Shown piece after piece: positions 52,529-61,829 of a stretch of 64,000 nt of DNA; position 1 is the stretch's first letter, and each line of letters begins with the position of its first letter. The position numbers and the translations under genes were made by a program. This DNA comes from a virus. The notes below the pieces were generated by a model that saw only the letters and a list, made by a program, of their open reading frames with translations, made no database searches and was not told the origin of the DNA. The stretch spans positions 26,099 through 90,098 of the IMG/VR virus record IMGVR_UViG_3300043436_003696. One strand, given 5' to 3'.

Positions 52529-53851
52529 ATGAAAAAAATCTTAATCTTTACAGGCAACCAAGCCTATGCACCATCTAAAACTTCTAGTACTACTTTAACT
52601 GGTACTAACACAGAAAATTTAGCAAGTGGAGCAGTTGGTATTTACGGATTAGTTGAAATTGATGCAACTACCGCAGCTAACAACAATCGTTTTACATTAC
52701 TAACTAATGGAACTTCTTCAGCAGGTCTATGTCATGTAGATGATTTTATAACAGGTGGTGGTTCATTATTCCGTATTGTACAAGGTTACACTGAAACACC
52801 TGTTCAAACAGGTGATATTCAATGTAAAGGAATTACACGTATTATTAAACAAGCTTATACTGCTCCTGTACAAGGTGTGGCTGTAATTGGTTACAATGGT
52901 ACAAGCGGTTCTTTAAATTTACCTACTATCGTACAAAATGATTCAGCTACTTTGTTAGCTGTTCAACAAGAAGTTTCTACAAATGACCAGATTAGAGAAC
53001 AATTGCAATTTAATACTGCAACATTAGCCCCTTCTACAGCTGCTTATGACATTTTAGTACAACTTGCAAATGCAATTAATAGTGTTGCTAATATTGGAGT
53101 TGTAAGAACACATATTGCTGAAATTTTAGCTAATGGTGCTAGAACTACAATTGCAATTGGAGGTTCAATTACTGGTACTGGTGCTGCTGCTGTACAATTA
53201 GGTACAGCTACAAACGGTAGTAAAACAGTAACAATTACTTCAACAACTTTAACAGCTACTACAATTGCAGCCGGTAGTTTAATTACTATTGGTGGTGTAA
53301 CTTACAAAGTTGTTGGTACTCCTAACATTGCTGCAAATGTAATGACTATTACTTTAGATAACCCTTATGAAGGTGTTACTACTACAGCAACTCGTTTAGA
53401 TGGTAATGGTGGAGCTTCTCCAGTATTTGCTACTCAAGCAGCTTCTACAGAATTTGGATTACAGCTAACTACAATTAGCCCTAATTCAGTATTTAATTAT
53501 GCTAAACAAGGTGTTATTGAAAACGCTACTGTAACTTACACAGTTAATCCAAGTCAAGGATTAGGTACTGGTGCAGAAATTGTTAAAATTGAAGAAGGTC
53601 TTATTGCTTATAGAGGTCAGTTTGATACTTTCAGCAAATGGATGAAACAACTTCCTCGTTTTGCTAATGCAGATACTAATTACAATATCTACAGTATCTT
53701 ATTCCGCAATACTACTACTGAAAGTGGTGTAGAACATAATAAAGGAGATAATTCAGCAATTCAAATTGCTGTACCTACTACATGGACTGCCGTTACTACT
53801 TTTGAAGCTGTTTTGAAAAAATTAGCTCCAAACGCTATTATTAATTTTTAA
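52529..53851 (+). CDS. Thr/Ala-rich beta structural protein
   Basis: 440 residues, almost only beta-strand and turn residues (TTLTGTNTENLASGAVGIYG, KTVTITSTTLTATTIAAGSL). No coiled coils. Such composition is typical of capsid decoration, head fibre or tail tube proteins. Codon use looks like the capsid gene (abundant product). Exact role unknown. Confidence 0.6.
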   Translation: MKKILIFTGNQAYAPSKTSSTTLTGTNTENLASGAVGIYGLVEIDATTAANNNRFTLLTNGTSSAGLCHVDDFITGGGSLFRIVQGYTETPVQTGDIQCKGITRIIKQAYTAPVQGVAVIGYNGTSGSLNLPTIVQNDSATLLAVQQEVSTNDQIREQLQFNTATLAPSTAAYDILVQLANAINSVANIGVVRTHIAEILANGARTTIAIGGSITGTGAAAVQLGTATNGSKTVTITSTTLTATTIAAGSLITIGGVTYKVVGTPNIAANVMTITLDNPYEGVTTTATRLDGNGGASPVFATQAASTEFGLQLTTISPNSVFNYAKQGVIENATVTYTVNPSQGLGTGAEIVKIEEGLIAYRGQFDTFSKWMKQLPRFANADTNYNIYSILFRNTTTESGVEHNKGDNSAIQIAVPTTWTAVTTFEAVLKKLAPNAIINF

Positions 53852-53860
53852 TCTTAACTA

Positions 53861-54544
53861 ATGACAGTTAAAGAAGCGTATATTTACATACAGCAAGGGG
53901 TGCAAGCAATTGCATCCTTTGCTTATGCAAATGTGCAATTACAAGAACTAGATTACAATTGGAATTATTGTACGGATTTATTTATTCAATTAGCTTTTCC
54001 TGATAAATATGCAGTACAAAAACCAGAAAAATATCAAGATGTACAAGCATCTATTGATGATTTAAAAATATTAGAAGTATTAGGAAATACTAATACTTTA
54101 TTAACAACTACTATAGGTAGTTATCCTGTTAGTTACATAACATTACCTGAAAATTACAGGCATTTGTTAAACGACAGTACTTTAGTAAAACCATTAAATT
54201 GTGATATTACAAGAGAAGTACCTAACAGATTAACAGAAACAGAAGATATAAAAACGATATTAGAAAACTCAATATTTAAAACTAGTCAAGAAAGCCCTAT
54301 TTCTCATTTATCTGGTAATAATTTATATGTTTATAATTTTTATAAAAACATAAAACAGTTTAATATAGAAGCTATTTATATGGATTATCTATCTAAACCT
54401 ACTAAAGTAGCTTTTGGTAATAATGGTAGTACAGTATTACAATTTCCTGACCAAACATGTTTTAAAATTATAAAAACAGCTATTATATACATGTCTATAA
54501 TAGCAGAACAAAACCCAAATAAAATACAATTATTAAAACAATAA
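53861..54544 (+). CDS. connector-like protein, unknown
   Basis: 227 residues; helical start MTVKEAYIYIQQGVQAIAS, then a mixed middle. In crAss-like and P22-like clusters a helical adaptor of about this size follows the head genes. No motif proves it. Ends one base before the next start codon. Confidence 0.45.
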   Translation: MTVKEAYIYIQQGVQAIASFAYANVQLQELDYNWNYCTDLFIQLAFPDKYAVQKPEKYQDVQASIDDLKILEVLGNTNTLLTTTIGSYPVSYITLPENYRHLLNDSTLVKPLNCDITREVPNRLTETEDIKTILENSIFKTSQESPISHLSGNNLYVYNFYKNIKQFNIEAIYMDYLSKPTKVAFGNNGSTVLQFPDQTCFKIIKTAIIYMSIIAEQNPNKIQLLKQ

Positions 54545-54545
54545 T

Positions 54546-55436
54546 ATGGCTTTAGAATTAATTGCTACAGGAACATTAGATAAAACAGGTAAAATTATTA
54601 CAATAAATGATGTTACTGGCGGAGATAATTTAGCAGGTAGTAAAAAATATTCTACTGGAATAACTAATCTTAATAGAAGTAAAAATAATACAGTAACAGA
54701 AATTGTTATAACAATGGCTAATGGTACTGTGCATACTTTTTATAAAAATGCTTCTTTTAATTCTGTTGATATTAATATTTCAGCAACAGATGAAAATAAT
54801 TTAATGCCTAAAACAGTAGTATCCGTAGATATTAGTAACCTTGAATTAGGTATTAATACTGTTTTACCAGTTGGTATTATAAAAGTAGAATATTATGTTT
54901 GGTATATTTTAAGTGGTTTAACTAGTGGTCAAGGTAAAAAACTTACTACTACTACTATTAGTGTAGCTGGTACAACAAATTTAAATTTAAATAGTTTTTT
55001 ATATGATACTGATTTAATTAAAGTAATTTATTCAAGTACTACAGTACCAATATCTCAAGCTAAAGTAGTTACTAATGTTGTAACTAATATAGATACTTAT
55101 TTAAATACAAAAGTAATTAATTTAAATAAACCTATATTAAATGAGCTAATACCTGAAAATTCTTCTGTAATTATAATGGCTGGTTATAAAACTACTGTTT
55201 ACATAAAATCTGATGTAGAATTATTAGAATGTTTTCAACCAAAAATAGCTAAAACATCTATACAAAAAAAATCTTGTTGTAGTACATGTAAAGGTTCTGA
55301 TATTGATGCTTTAAAAGACGTTTTAGACGGTCTTTTTATTGTAGATGCTCAACTAGAGGCTGAATTATATGTTCAAGCTGATAGTAATTTAAAAACACTT
55401 TTAAAAATATGCAAATCTGATGGTTGTAACTGTTGA
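54546..55436 (+). CDS. beta-rich protein with C-terminal cysteine cluster
   Basis: 296 residues. Beta-rich N-terminal 230 residues, then KKSCCSTCKGSDIDALKDVL and a final KICKSDGCNC. The six to seven Cys in the last 50 residues may bind metal or cross-link the structure. It overlaps the next gene by 17 bases. Probably a virion or tail part; family unknown. Confidence 0.55.
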   Translation: MALELIATGTLDKTGKIITINDVTGGDNLAGSKKYSTGITNLNRSKNNTVTEIVITMANGTVHTFYKNASFNSVDINISATDENNLMPKTVVSVDISNLELGINTVLPVGIIKVEYYVWYILSGLTSGQGKKLTTTTISVAGTTNLNLNSFLYDTDLIKVIYSSTTVPISQAKVVTNVVTNIDTYLNTKVINLNKPILNELIPENSSVIIMAGYKTTVYIKSDVELLECFQPKIAKTSIQKKSCCSTCKGSDIDALKDVLDGLFIVDAQLEAELYVQADSNLKTLLKICKSDGCNC

Positions 55437-55692
55437 TGAACTAATTCAAATTAATTCTGACCTTGTATATTATTATGCTAATATAGGAGAACATAAATTT
55501 AATAATTTAAGATTTGCTACAGAATTTTGTCTTGATAAACAATCTGTACTAAAAGAATTAACATTATACCAATGGGTATTAAATTATTGGGAACAATATT
55601 TTGATGGTACGCCTAAAGAAAACAATTATATTACTCAAGAAGAATTTAATATAATGATTAATAGAATAAAATTTATAATTTATAATAGATAA
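55420..55692 (+). CDS. small protein before the tail fibre
   Basis: 90 residues, MVVTVDELIQINSDLVYYYA, helical and aromatic, ending IKFIIYNR. Stop overlaps the fibre ATG (TAATG). Could be a small adaptor or fibre chaperone; unrecognised. Confidence 0.55.
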   Translation: MVVTVDELIQINSDLVYYYANIGEHKFNNLRFATEFCLDKQSVLKELTLYQWVLNYWEQYFDGTPKENNYITQEEFNIMINRIKFIIYNR

Positions 55693-58600
55693 TGAATACT
55701 AATATATTTGGTAAATATTCAAAAAATTCTAAACCTCAAATAGGTTTAATTTCTTACGATAATTTGTTTGATTTACCTAAACCTTCTAACAATGGTGAAG
55801 ATGGATTAGATGGAAAATCTATATATATTATAAGCTATTCTTACACATTACTAGGAGATACAGAAATATTATTTTCTGATGGTAATACAGTTATTGTAAA
55901 AAAAGGAGATAAAGGAAATAAAGGAGATGGTGGTGAAAATGGATTAGCCCCAGAACATGAATGGTCTGGAACTTTTTTACGTTTTAAAAATCCTAATAAT
56001 ACATGGGGTAGTTACACAAATTTAAAAGGAGATAAAGGGAATAAAGGTGATATTGGAGAGTCAGGAGAATCTATAGAAATAGTTTCATATAGTTATGATT
56101 TATTTGGTAATACAGATATATTATTTTCAGATGCTAGTACTGTAAAAGTTTTAAGAGGTCAAACAGGACTTAGTTCATACAATTTTACTAATGGTACAAT
56201 ACTAGATACTATTAATGTTAAACTAGGAGGTAGTTTAACAGAAAATACTACTATTGCAACAGATGGTTATTCTTTTTATTTAGGTGATAATTTTGCTAGT
56301 TTAAGATATAATCAATTTAATGCTGGTAATTTATTTTTAGCGCATGATAAAAATAATGAATTAAGTTTTAGTATAGCTAACGCTAATGCAGGTGAAAACG
56401 CTTCTATAAATTATGGGTTTATAAATGATACAGCAGCTTATGGCTTATCTTTTTCTTATTACTCATCGTTATATGCACAAAATACTTATGATGATGTAGC
56501 TAATACAGCAGAACTTAAATTTTGGAAAAAGGGTAATATATTACATACTCAAAATGTAGGTTTAGATTTTTGGTATGGAAATCCTACTACTTTAGTTTAT
56601 TATAAAATGCTTTCTTTTTATAATAACAAAGTAGGTATTGGTAATTTTAATACAAACTCAACAGATATTAATAGTACATTACATTTAAAAGGTAGTTATT
56701 CAACATCAGGTTTTACAGGTAAAATAGATAATTATACTATAACAGCAGATGATTATATTGTTACTTTTCATTTAGCTGCTATAAATAGAACATGTACAAT
56801 ACCTGTACACTCAACAGCTAATTTTGGGGCAGGTAAAAGATTTATTATTCGTAATTTAAATCTGTCCACAGGTAATTTAACAATACAATTAAGTGGAGCA
56901 GATAAATTTGATGGTGGTATTTCTGCAATAAATTCTTTAGTTTTATTACCTAATCAATCAGTAGAAATAATATCATTTAATAACAGTAATTGGAGTGTAT
57001 TATCTTCAACAATTGCTAATACTGGTAGTGGATTTGTTCCATATACAGGAGCAACTCAAAATGTAAACTTAGGTGGTTATGATTTGATTGCTAATTCGAT
57101 TATTAAAAATGGAGGTACTTCAAGTCAATTCTTAAAAGCAGATGGAAGTATTGATTCAACATCATACTACCCTAACAGCAACCCAAGCGGATTCATAACA
57201 AGTGCAGCGTTAAGCGGTTACATAAGCGGTTCACTAACTACTGGATATTTACCTGTTGCAACAGGAGCAGGTACGGTGGCAAATAGTGTGTTGCGAGAAG
57301 TATCAGGCAATTTAGGATTAGGAGTTACACCGAGTGCGTGGAGTGGAGTTAAAACATTACAAATTGGTAATTCAAGTTTTCTTGATTCTCTAATAAGTTT
57401 GCAATTAACATATAATGCATATTATAATGGTAGTAATTGGATATATATTAAATCTGATGCTGCTTCTAACTATTATCAAGCAAGTGGACGCCATTCTTGG
57501 AGAACCGCCCCTTCAGGAACGGCAGGTAACGTTTTAACAACCTTTCCCGACTTAATGACGTTAGCAGCTACTGGTAACCTACTAATAGGAACAACAGTCG
57601 ATAACGGAGTAGATAGATTACAGGTTAATGGTAGTGCAAGAATTAATAGTACTCTTACTGTTGGTAGTTTAGCAGGAACAGGTACACGAATAGTAACAGC
57701 CGATACTAATGGAGTGTTGGAAAAAATATTAGGTACATCAAGTCAATATGTGCGTGGTGATGGTAGCTTGGCAACATTCCCAAGTATAACGGGATTAGTT
57801 CCATATACAGGGGCAACTGCAAATGTAGATTTAGGAACTTTTGATTTGACCGCAGATGTTATTACAGGTACAATAGGTTCTTATACAAGTTCTGGTAATG
57901 GTAATACTTTAAGCGTTACCCATTCAAGTGGTAGCGGTATTGCTTTGAATATTACTAAAAGTGGTAATGGAGAAGGTTTATACATAAACAAAACAAGTGG
58001 TTCGGGTAACGCTGCAACAATCATAGGTACGTTAAACGCAACTACTTTAGTTAAGTCAGGAGGTACTTCAAGTCAATTCTTAAAAGCAGATGGAAGTATT
58101 GATTCAAATAGTTATCTAACATCAATAAATGGAATAGCTGCTGGTGGTGATTTAAGTGGTACATATCAAAGTCCAAATGTCAGTGGGTTGTTAGGTTCTC
58201 CTTTACCATTTTTTGGGGGAATTAGTGGTGACACTTTATTGTTAGGAAAAGACATTTCAACAGGAGATTGGACAACAATATCTTTGTCCAACATAATTAC
58301 TTTTAGTAAATTATCTGAACCTTTGTATGTATATACAGACCTTTTTGGTAATAAATTTCTTGATATACGAGTTGCAACAGCAAGCCAAAATGGAGTTTTG
58401 TCATCTAGTGCATTTACTACATTTACTAATAAACAAAATGCAATAACACTAACAACTACAGGAACTTCGGGTGCAGCTACTTTTTTAGGAGATACATTAA
58501 ATGTACCCAATTATACTTTAGCAGGGTTAGATGGTGTTCCAACTGGAAGAACATTAACAATAAATGGAACGGCATTTGATTTAAGTGCAAATAGAAGCTG

Positions 58601-59552
58601 GAATGTAGGAACAGTAACAGGTGTTACAGGAACAACTAACAGAATAACATCAAGTGGAGGTGCTACACCAATAATAGATATTGCTTCTACCTATGTAGGG
58701 CAATTATCAATAACTACTTTAGGAACTATTGGAACTGGTGTATGGCAAGGTACAGCAATAGGAGATGCTTATATTTCAAGTGCAGCTATTTGGAACGCTA
58801 AAATAGGTGGCTCACTAACTACTGGTTATTTACCCGTAGCAACTGGAGCAGGTACGGTGGCAAATAGTGTGTTGTTTCAAAATGGTAATAACGTAGGTAT
58901 TGGAGTAAGTCCACTTTATAATTTACATATTCAAGATTCTAAAGCATTGGGGTTGTATTCTTACTTAGAAAATACTAGTTCTAATTCAATTGCAAGTGCT
59001 AGTTATATAGCTAAATCTCAATCAGGTGTTACAATAGGAATGACTGCTTTAAATCAGGGTGGTGGTGCGCTGATTAATTCTTCACATAATTTAACAATAG
59101 AAGCAAGTGGTGGTGGTGGTATGGTGCTACAAACAAATGGTCAAATTATAACTAATGGGGCGGTTAATAGTGGAGAACATTTTATTATTGGTGGTAGTGC
59201 TAGAATTAGTGGAACTCTTAGAGCTGCACAAATAAGCACAACAAAACAAACACTAACACCTACTGGAACAACGCAAACAATAGATTGGAATAACGGAAGC
59301 ATAGTTGACCTTGTATTAAGTTCGGCAACTGGAAACGTTACTCTCACATTATTGAATGCGCAAAACGCTATTTGCCCTTTAATAGAAGTAACTAATGGTG
59401 CAACTCCTAGAAATTTAATCTTCCCAACAGGAACAATTCAAGCTAATGGAGGTGGAAATGTTTACGTTGGAACTGCAAATAGAAAAGACGTTATTGCGGT
59501 ACTATGGGATGGGACTCAATTTCTAATATCTGTTTCACGAAATTTTGCATAA
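55692..59552 (+). CDS. mosaic tail fibre with collagen-like repeats
   Basis: 1286 residues. Two collagen-like Gly-x-y stretches (GEDGLDGKS; KKGDKGNKGDGGENG, KGDKGNKGDIGESGES, residues ~35-125) interrupted by SYSYTLLGDTEI-type modules, then a long beta-rich shaft. FVPYTGATQNVNLGGYDL and LVPYTGATANVDLGTFDL (residues ~449 and ~703) are repeated modules, as are SSQFLKADGSIDS and TTGYLPVATGAGTVANSV. The C-terminus (LTPTGTTQTIDWNNGS, LISVSRNFA) resembles a fibre-tip beta fold. Host-recognition protein; module swaps are typical. Confidence 0.8.
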   Translation: MNTNIFGKYSKNSKPQIGLISYDNLFDLPKPSNNGEDGLDGKSIYIISYSYTLLGDTEILFSDGNTVIVKKGDKGNKGDGGENGLAPEHEWSGTFLRFKNPNNTWGSYTNLKGDKGNKGDIGESGESIEIVSYSYDLFGNTDILFSDASTVKVLRGQTGLSSYNFTNGTILDTINVKLGGSLTENTTIATDGYSFYLGDNFASLRYNQFNAGNLFLAHDKNNELSFSIANANAGENASINYGFINDTAAYGLSFSYYSSLYAQNTYDDVANTAELKFWKKGNILHTQNVGLDFWYGNPTTLVYYKMLSFYNNKVGIGNFNTNSTDINSTLHLKGSYSTSGFTGKIDNYTITADDYIVTFHLAAINRTCTIPVHSTANFGAGKRFIIRNLNLSTGNLTIQLSGADKFDGGISAINSLVLLPNQSVEIISFNNSNWSVLSSTIANTGSGFVPYTGATQNVNLGGYDLIANSIIKNGGTSSQFLKADGSIDSTSYYPNSNPSGFITSAALSGYISGSLTTGYLPVATGAGTVANSVLREVSGNLGLGVTPSAWSGVKTLQIGNSSFLDSLISLQLTYNAYYNGSNWIYIKSDAASNYYQASGRHSWRTAPSGTAGNVLTTFPDLMTLAATGNLLIGTTVDNGVDRLQVNGSARINSTLTVGSLAGTGTRIVTADTNGVLEKILGTSSQYVRGDGSLATFPSITGLVPYTGATANVDLGTFDLTADVITGTIGSYTSSGNGNTLSVTHSSGSGIALNITKSGNGEGLYINKTSGSGNAATIIGTLNATTLVKSGGTSSQFLKADGSIDSNSYLTSINGIAAGGDLSGTYQSPNVSGLLGSPLPFFGGISGDTLLLGKDISTGDWTTISLSNIITFSKLSEPLYVYTDLFGNKFLDIRVATASQNGVLSSSAFTTFTNKQNAITLTTTGTSGAATFLGDTLNVPNYTLAGLDGVPTGRTLTINGTAFDLSANRSWNVGTVTGVTGTTNRITSSGGATPIIDIASTYVGQLSITTLGTIGTGVWQGTAIGDAYISSAAIWNAKIGGSLTTGYLPVATGAGTVANSVLFQNGNNVGIGVSPLYNLHIQDSKALGLYSYLENTSSNSIASASYIAKSQSGVTIGMTALNQGGGALINSSHNLTIEASGGGGMVLQTNGQIITNGAVNSGEHFIIGGSARISGTLRAAQISTTKQTLTPTGTTQTIDWNNGSIVDLVLSSATGNVTLTLLNAQNAICPLIEVTNGATPRNLIFPTGTIQANGGGNVYVGTANRKDVIAVLWDGTQFLISVSRNFA
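57111..57159 (+). repeat. 49-bp direct repeat in the fibre gene, copy 1
   Basis: Identical to 58059-58107; encodes GGTSSQFLKADGSIDS. Such in-frame repeats allow module deletion or exchange by recombination. Confidence 0.85.
58059..58107 (+). repeat. 49-bp direct repeat in the fibre gene, copy 2
   Basis: Exact copy of 57111-57159, 948 bases away. A further diverged 65-bp pair (about 57228-57294 and 58808-58872, TTGYLPVATGAGTVANSV) lies outside it. Confidence 0.85.
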
Positions 59553-59555
59553 CAT

Positions 59556-60425
59556 ATGTTTGGTAACGCTTTCTTTTTTTCATCGAGATTAATACTTGAC
59601 GGCTTAAATAGTGCTGCTGCGTATAGTTTACGAAAACTTCGTACTGAATACTTAGGTGCAGCTATTAATGTAAGAAGAAGTAGCGACAGTGCCACTCAGG
59701 ATATTGGCTTTACAGCAAGTGGTGATTTAGATACTGTAACTTTGCTAGCATTTGTAGGTGTTGGTAATAATGGCTTTGTAACAACGTGGTACGACCAATC
59801 GGGCAATGGTCGCAATGCAACTCAAGCCACGGCAGGATCGCAGCCGCAAATTGTTAGCAATGGTGCGATACAGACGGAAAACGGACGGCCCACGCTGCGC
59901 TTTGACGGCATAGATGATTATTTAGCTGCCCCTTCTCCGCTTATTAACACAACGCACAGTTTGTTTATTCTGTTCACACCGAAGATTGAAAATGAATTCG
60001 GGACTGTTTTTGGGCAGTGGTCTTCTGGGCAAACTGACCGTTTTTACATTATTGCAAACCAAAATTCGGCTGGACCTATTTCGGCTGGGTTCTTAAACGT
60101 AGCCAACATTGCAGCGACAGGAGGCAACGGAACCAACGGTTTAGCCGCAGATGTTGCTATTTCAAATACACCCACTTTAATCACATCTATATCAACCACC
60201 GGAAGCGAGCAGTGGAAACTGTTTAAGAACGGCACACAATGGGAAAGCGCAACAATTACGAGCCTCTATACGGGGGTTAATAGTGCTATAGGTTCGTTGA
60301 ATGGAACTGCATCATTGCTCACATTTGACGGCACTGTATCAGAATTGATTTCGTTCCCCTCCGTCCTCTCCACCACCAACCGCCAAGCACTCGAGCGTAA
60401 CCAAGGGCAATTTTACAGTATATAA
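59556..60425 (+). CDS. LamG/concanavalin-like adhesin, AbfB-catalytic-like
   Basis: 289 residues. AAYSLRKLRTEYLGAAINV, RRSSDSATQDIGF, NGFVTTWYDQSGNGRNATQ, RPTLRFDGIDDYLAAPSPLI: the series seen in LamG-type domains and in the N-terminal part of alpha-L-arabinofuranosidase B-like proteins common in Bacteroidota phages and cassettes. A catalytic activity is not shown. Codon use shifts from AT-rich to balanced from about 59770. Probably binds host sugars, acting after the fibre. It is followed by the change of composition of region 5. Confidence 0.75.
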   Translation: MFGNAFFFSSRLILDGLNSAAAYSLRKLRTEYLGAAINVRRSSDSATQDIGFTASGDLDTVTLLAFVGVGNNGFVTTWYDQSGNGRNATQATAGSQPQIVSNGAIQTENGRPTLRFDGIDDYLAAPSPLINTTHSLFILFTPKIENEFGTVFGQWSSGQTDRFYIIANQNSAGPISAGFLNVANIAATGGNGTNGLAADVAISNTPTLITSISTTGSEQWKLFKNGTQWESATITSLYTGVNSAIGSLNGTASLLTFDGTVSELISFPSVLSTTNRQALERNQGQFYSI

Positions 60426-60506
60426 CACCTTTGCGGGGGGGGTGTTAGCCTGAACGCTAACGCCTGCCGCCTTGCGAAGCAAAAGCCTTTTGCGTGACAG
60501 CTGCTG
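60422..60506 (+). repeat. cassette-type boundary hairpins, site 1
   Basis: AACACC/GGTGTT (60424-60446), GCTAACG (60456-60462), CTTGCGAAG (60471-60479) and GCAAAA-GCC-TTTTGC (60479-60493). GCTAACG and CTTGCGAAG recur at 61433-61456. GC-rich, unlike the phage. It marks the left edge of the array. Confidence 0.55.
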
Positions 60507-60566
60507 TTTTTTTTCTCGTTGATTTTCAGTGCTTTAGAAAATAATTTGAAAATATATTTGAAAAAG

Positions 60567-60598
60567 TTTGCACAATCAAAACAAGTGTTATTTATTTG
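60567..60598 (+). promoter_or_regulatory. promoter before the first cassette gene
   Basis: TTTG (60567-60570), 20 bases, TTTATTTG (60591-60598), one mismatch to the Bacteroidota -7 box. It could drive the first genes of the array. Confidence 0.5.
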
Positions 60599-60622
60599 TA
60601 CCAACAAAAACGGTAAAACAAA

Positions 60623-60817
60623 ATGACAAATTTAAAAACAACACTTGGACTTAGAAACAACATCGACCAATTTTCAACTTTGGAAGGTGCTAACAGATGG
60701 GCAAACAACTGCGTAAAATTACATATTGTCTTGCTTGGCGATAACGGCAAATATTGGGTTGCTTGTTTTGTAGATGCTCAAAAACTTTCTAAAATGGGTT
60801 ATGAAATTGCAGCATAA
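60623..60817 (+). CDS. array gene 1, small protein of unknown function
   Basis: 64 residues, MTNLKTTLGLRNNIDQFST, ending KKLSKMGYEIAA-like. Beta-rich with CVKLHIVLLGDNGKYWVACF. Balanced GC, one of the array. Resembles small proteins found as cassettes in Bacteroidota; unrecognised. Confidence 0.55.
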   Translation: MTNLKTTLGLRNNIDQFSTLEGANRWANNCVKLHIVLLGDNGKYWVACFVDAQKLSKMGYEIAA

Positions 60818-60970
60818 GAAAAAAAAAGTGGCGGCACTAGAAAAGGTTCGGGTGCTAAACCTAAATATAATGAGCAAACTAAAACAGTTGCATTTCGCTG
60901 TCCGCTGTCAAGAGTAGATGAGCTGAAATTAATCATTAAGTCTAAACTCTCGGATTGGATGGTAAAATAG
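60818..60970 (+). pseudogene. 5'-truncated DNA-binding-like gene fragment
   Basis: Open frame of 50 codons with no start, in frame straight after the stop of array gene 1. It reads EKKSGGTRKGSGAKPKYNEQ, then TVAFRCPLSRVDELKLIIKS and ends KLSDWMVK, the shape of a small ribbon-helix-helix-like protein. The original N-terminus is missing. It looks like a join between two cassettes. Low certainty on its family. Confidence 0.5.
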
Positions 60971-61009
60971 CCTATAACGCCCGCAGCCTTACGCAGTGCG
61001 GCTTAACAA
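60969..61009 (+). repeat. cassette-type boundary hairpin, site 2
   Basis: CTATAACG (60972-60979), CCGCA (60981-60985) pairing with TGCGG (60997-61001), ACGCAGTGCG and GGCTTAACAA (61000-61009). CGCAGTGCG recurs at site 5 and GGCTTAACAA at site 8. Integron attC sites have a comparable inverted-repeat layout. Confidence 0.55.
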
Positions 61010-61023
61010 GTAAAATTTATAGT

Positions 61024-61437
61024 ATGAAAACAGAAGATTATTTTAACGAAGGAACACCATTTGAAAGCATGAAAGCATTAAAAGCAAAAGAGCAACTAAC
61101 AGTATTGCTACCAAAAGAAATCAGCTACGGACACACCATTGAAGAAGCCGAAGATCAAGATTTCATTACAGAGGTTATTGAGCAATTTGCAATGATGCAA
61201 GCGCATAACTTTTTAACATGGTTGGAAAACGAACAATACCAGCATATAGGCTCAGGCGATTGGTCTAATGGTGAACAAGTTTTAAACGCATCGGACTTGT
61301 ACCAAAAGTTTATTGAATCAGACATTAAACCGCTGTTAGCGGCTGTGTTGCCGATTCAGAAAGTGCCAAAAGAGTTTTGTCGGTGTAAAAACCCGCTTGT
61401 TCACGATAGTCAATGTCCATGCGGCATTGACCGCTAA
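61024..61437 (+). CDS. array gene 2, protein of unknown function
   Basis: 137 residues from MKTEDYFNEGTPFESMK (61024); an in-frame ATG upstream lies in the boundary hairpin. A long acidic helix region precedes a C-terminal EFCRCKNPLVHDSQCPC with five Cys, a zinc-binding tail. Function unknown; the Cys cluster suggests nucleic-acid or protein binding. Confidence 0.6.
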   Translation: MKTEDYFNEGTPFESMKALKAKEQLTVLLPKEISYGHTIEEAEDQDFITEVIEQFAMMQAHNFLTWLENEQYQHIGSGDWSNGEQVLNASDLYQKFIESDIKPLLAAVLPIQKVPKEFCRCKNPLVHDSQCPCGIDR

Positions 61438-61466
61438 CGGTTTTGGGCTTGCGAAGGCAGGGATTA
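61425..61466 (+). repeat. cassette-type boundary, site 3
   Basis: GCTAACGG (61433-61440), TTTTG, GGCTTGCGAAG (61446-61456), GGCAGGGATTAAG. It matches site 8 (ATAGCG, TTTTG, GGCTTGGCGAAG) over about 24 bases with small gaps. Confidence 0.55.
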
Positions 61467-61502
61467 AGAAAGAAAAATTATCAACTTAAAACAAAATAAA
61501 TT

Positions 61503-61757
61503 ATAAAAACGAAAATTTCAATTAACCGATTAGCCTTTGCTTTTGCAAGTGTGCTGTTCTGTGCCGTCTTTTCTTCATGTATTGATGAAGAAAAAAAAAG
61601 TAAAAGAGAGAGAGAGTATATTGAGAGAAAAGAGCTAATTTATAAAACAGAACATTGCAGGTATTATTGTTTAGAACGTAATGGACTTGAACAGTGCAAG
61701 GTTGTTATTTGCGAATGTGATAGCGGTTATAACGCTGATGTATCTGTGTCATGGTAA
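61503..61757 (+). CDS. array gene 3, small lipoprotein lacking an ATG start
   Basis: From the ATA at 61503 the frame reads KTKISINRLAFAFASVLFCA, then VFSSC, a complete lipoprotein signal peptide with lipobox Cys, followed by a charged, Cys-rich mature part of about 58 residues (IDEEKKSKREREYIERK; CRYYCLERNGLEQCK). No ATG is present; GTG at 61551 would give a shortened signal. Either a start codon was lost by mutation (ATG to ATA) or a weak start is used. Confidence 0.5.
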   Translation: MKTKISINRLAFAFASVLFCAVFSSCIDEEKKSKREREYIERKELIYKTEHCRYYCLERNGLEQCKVVICECDSGYNADVSVSW

Positions 61758-61772
61758 AAGGTTACCTAAGGG

Positions 61773-61803
61773 TTTGCAAGTATATTTAGTTGCAGTACTT
61801 TAT
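61773..61803 (+). promoter_or_regulatory. promoter before the methyltransferase
   Basis: TTTG (61773-61776), 19 bases, TACTTTAT (61796-61803), one mismatch to TAnnTTTG. It lies 27 bases before the ATG at 61830. Confidence 0.45.
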
Positions 61804-61829
61804 TTAGAACAAATTTAATTTAAAAATAT

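Noticed and set aside
58166-58510. A 114-codon frame on the minus strand in the fibre gene
   Set aside because: It lies fully inside the well-supported fibre gene and has no leader or motif.
55692-59552. Diversity-generating retroelement targeting the fibre
   Set aside because: There is no reverse transcriptase in the window and no template/variable pair differing at A positions; the repeats are exact or evenly diverged.
59554-59561. TATGTTTG as a promoter box
   Set aside because: It includes the ATG of the LamG gene and so would transcribe only from inside the gene.
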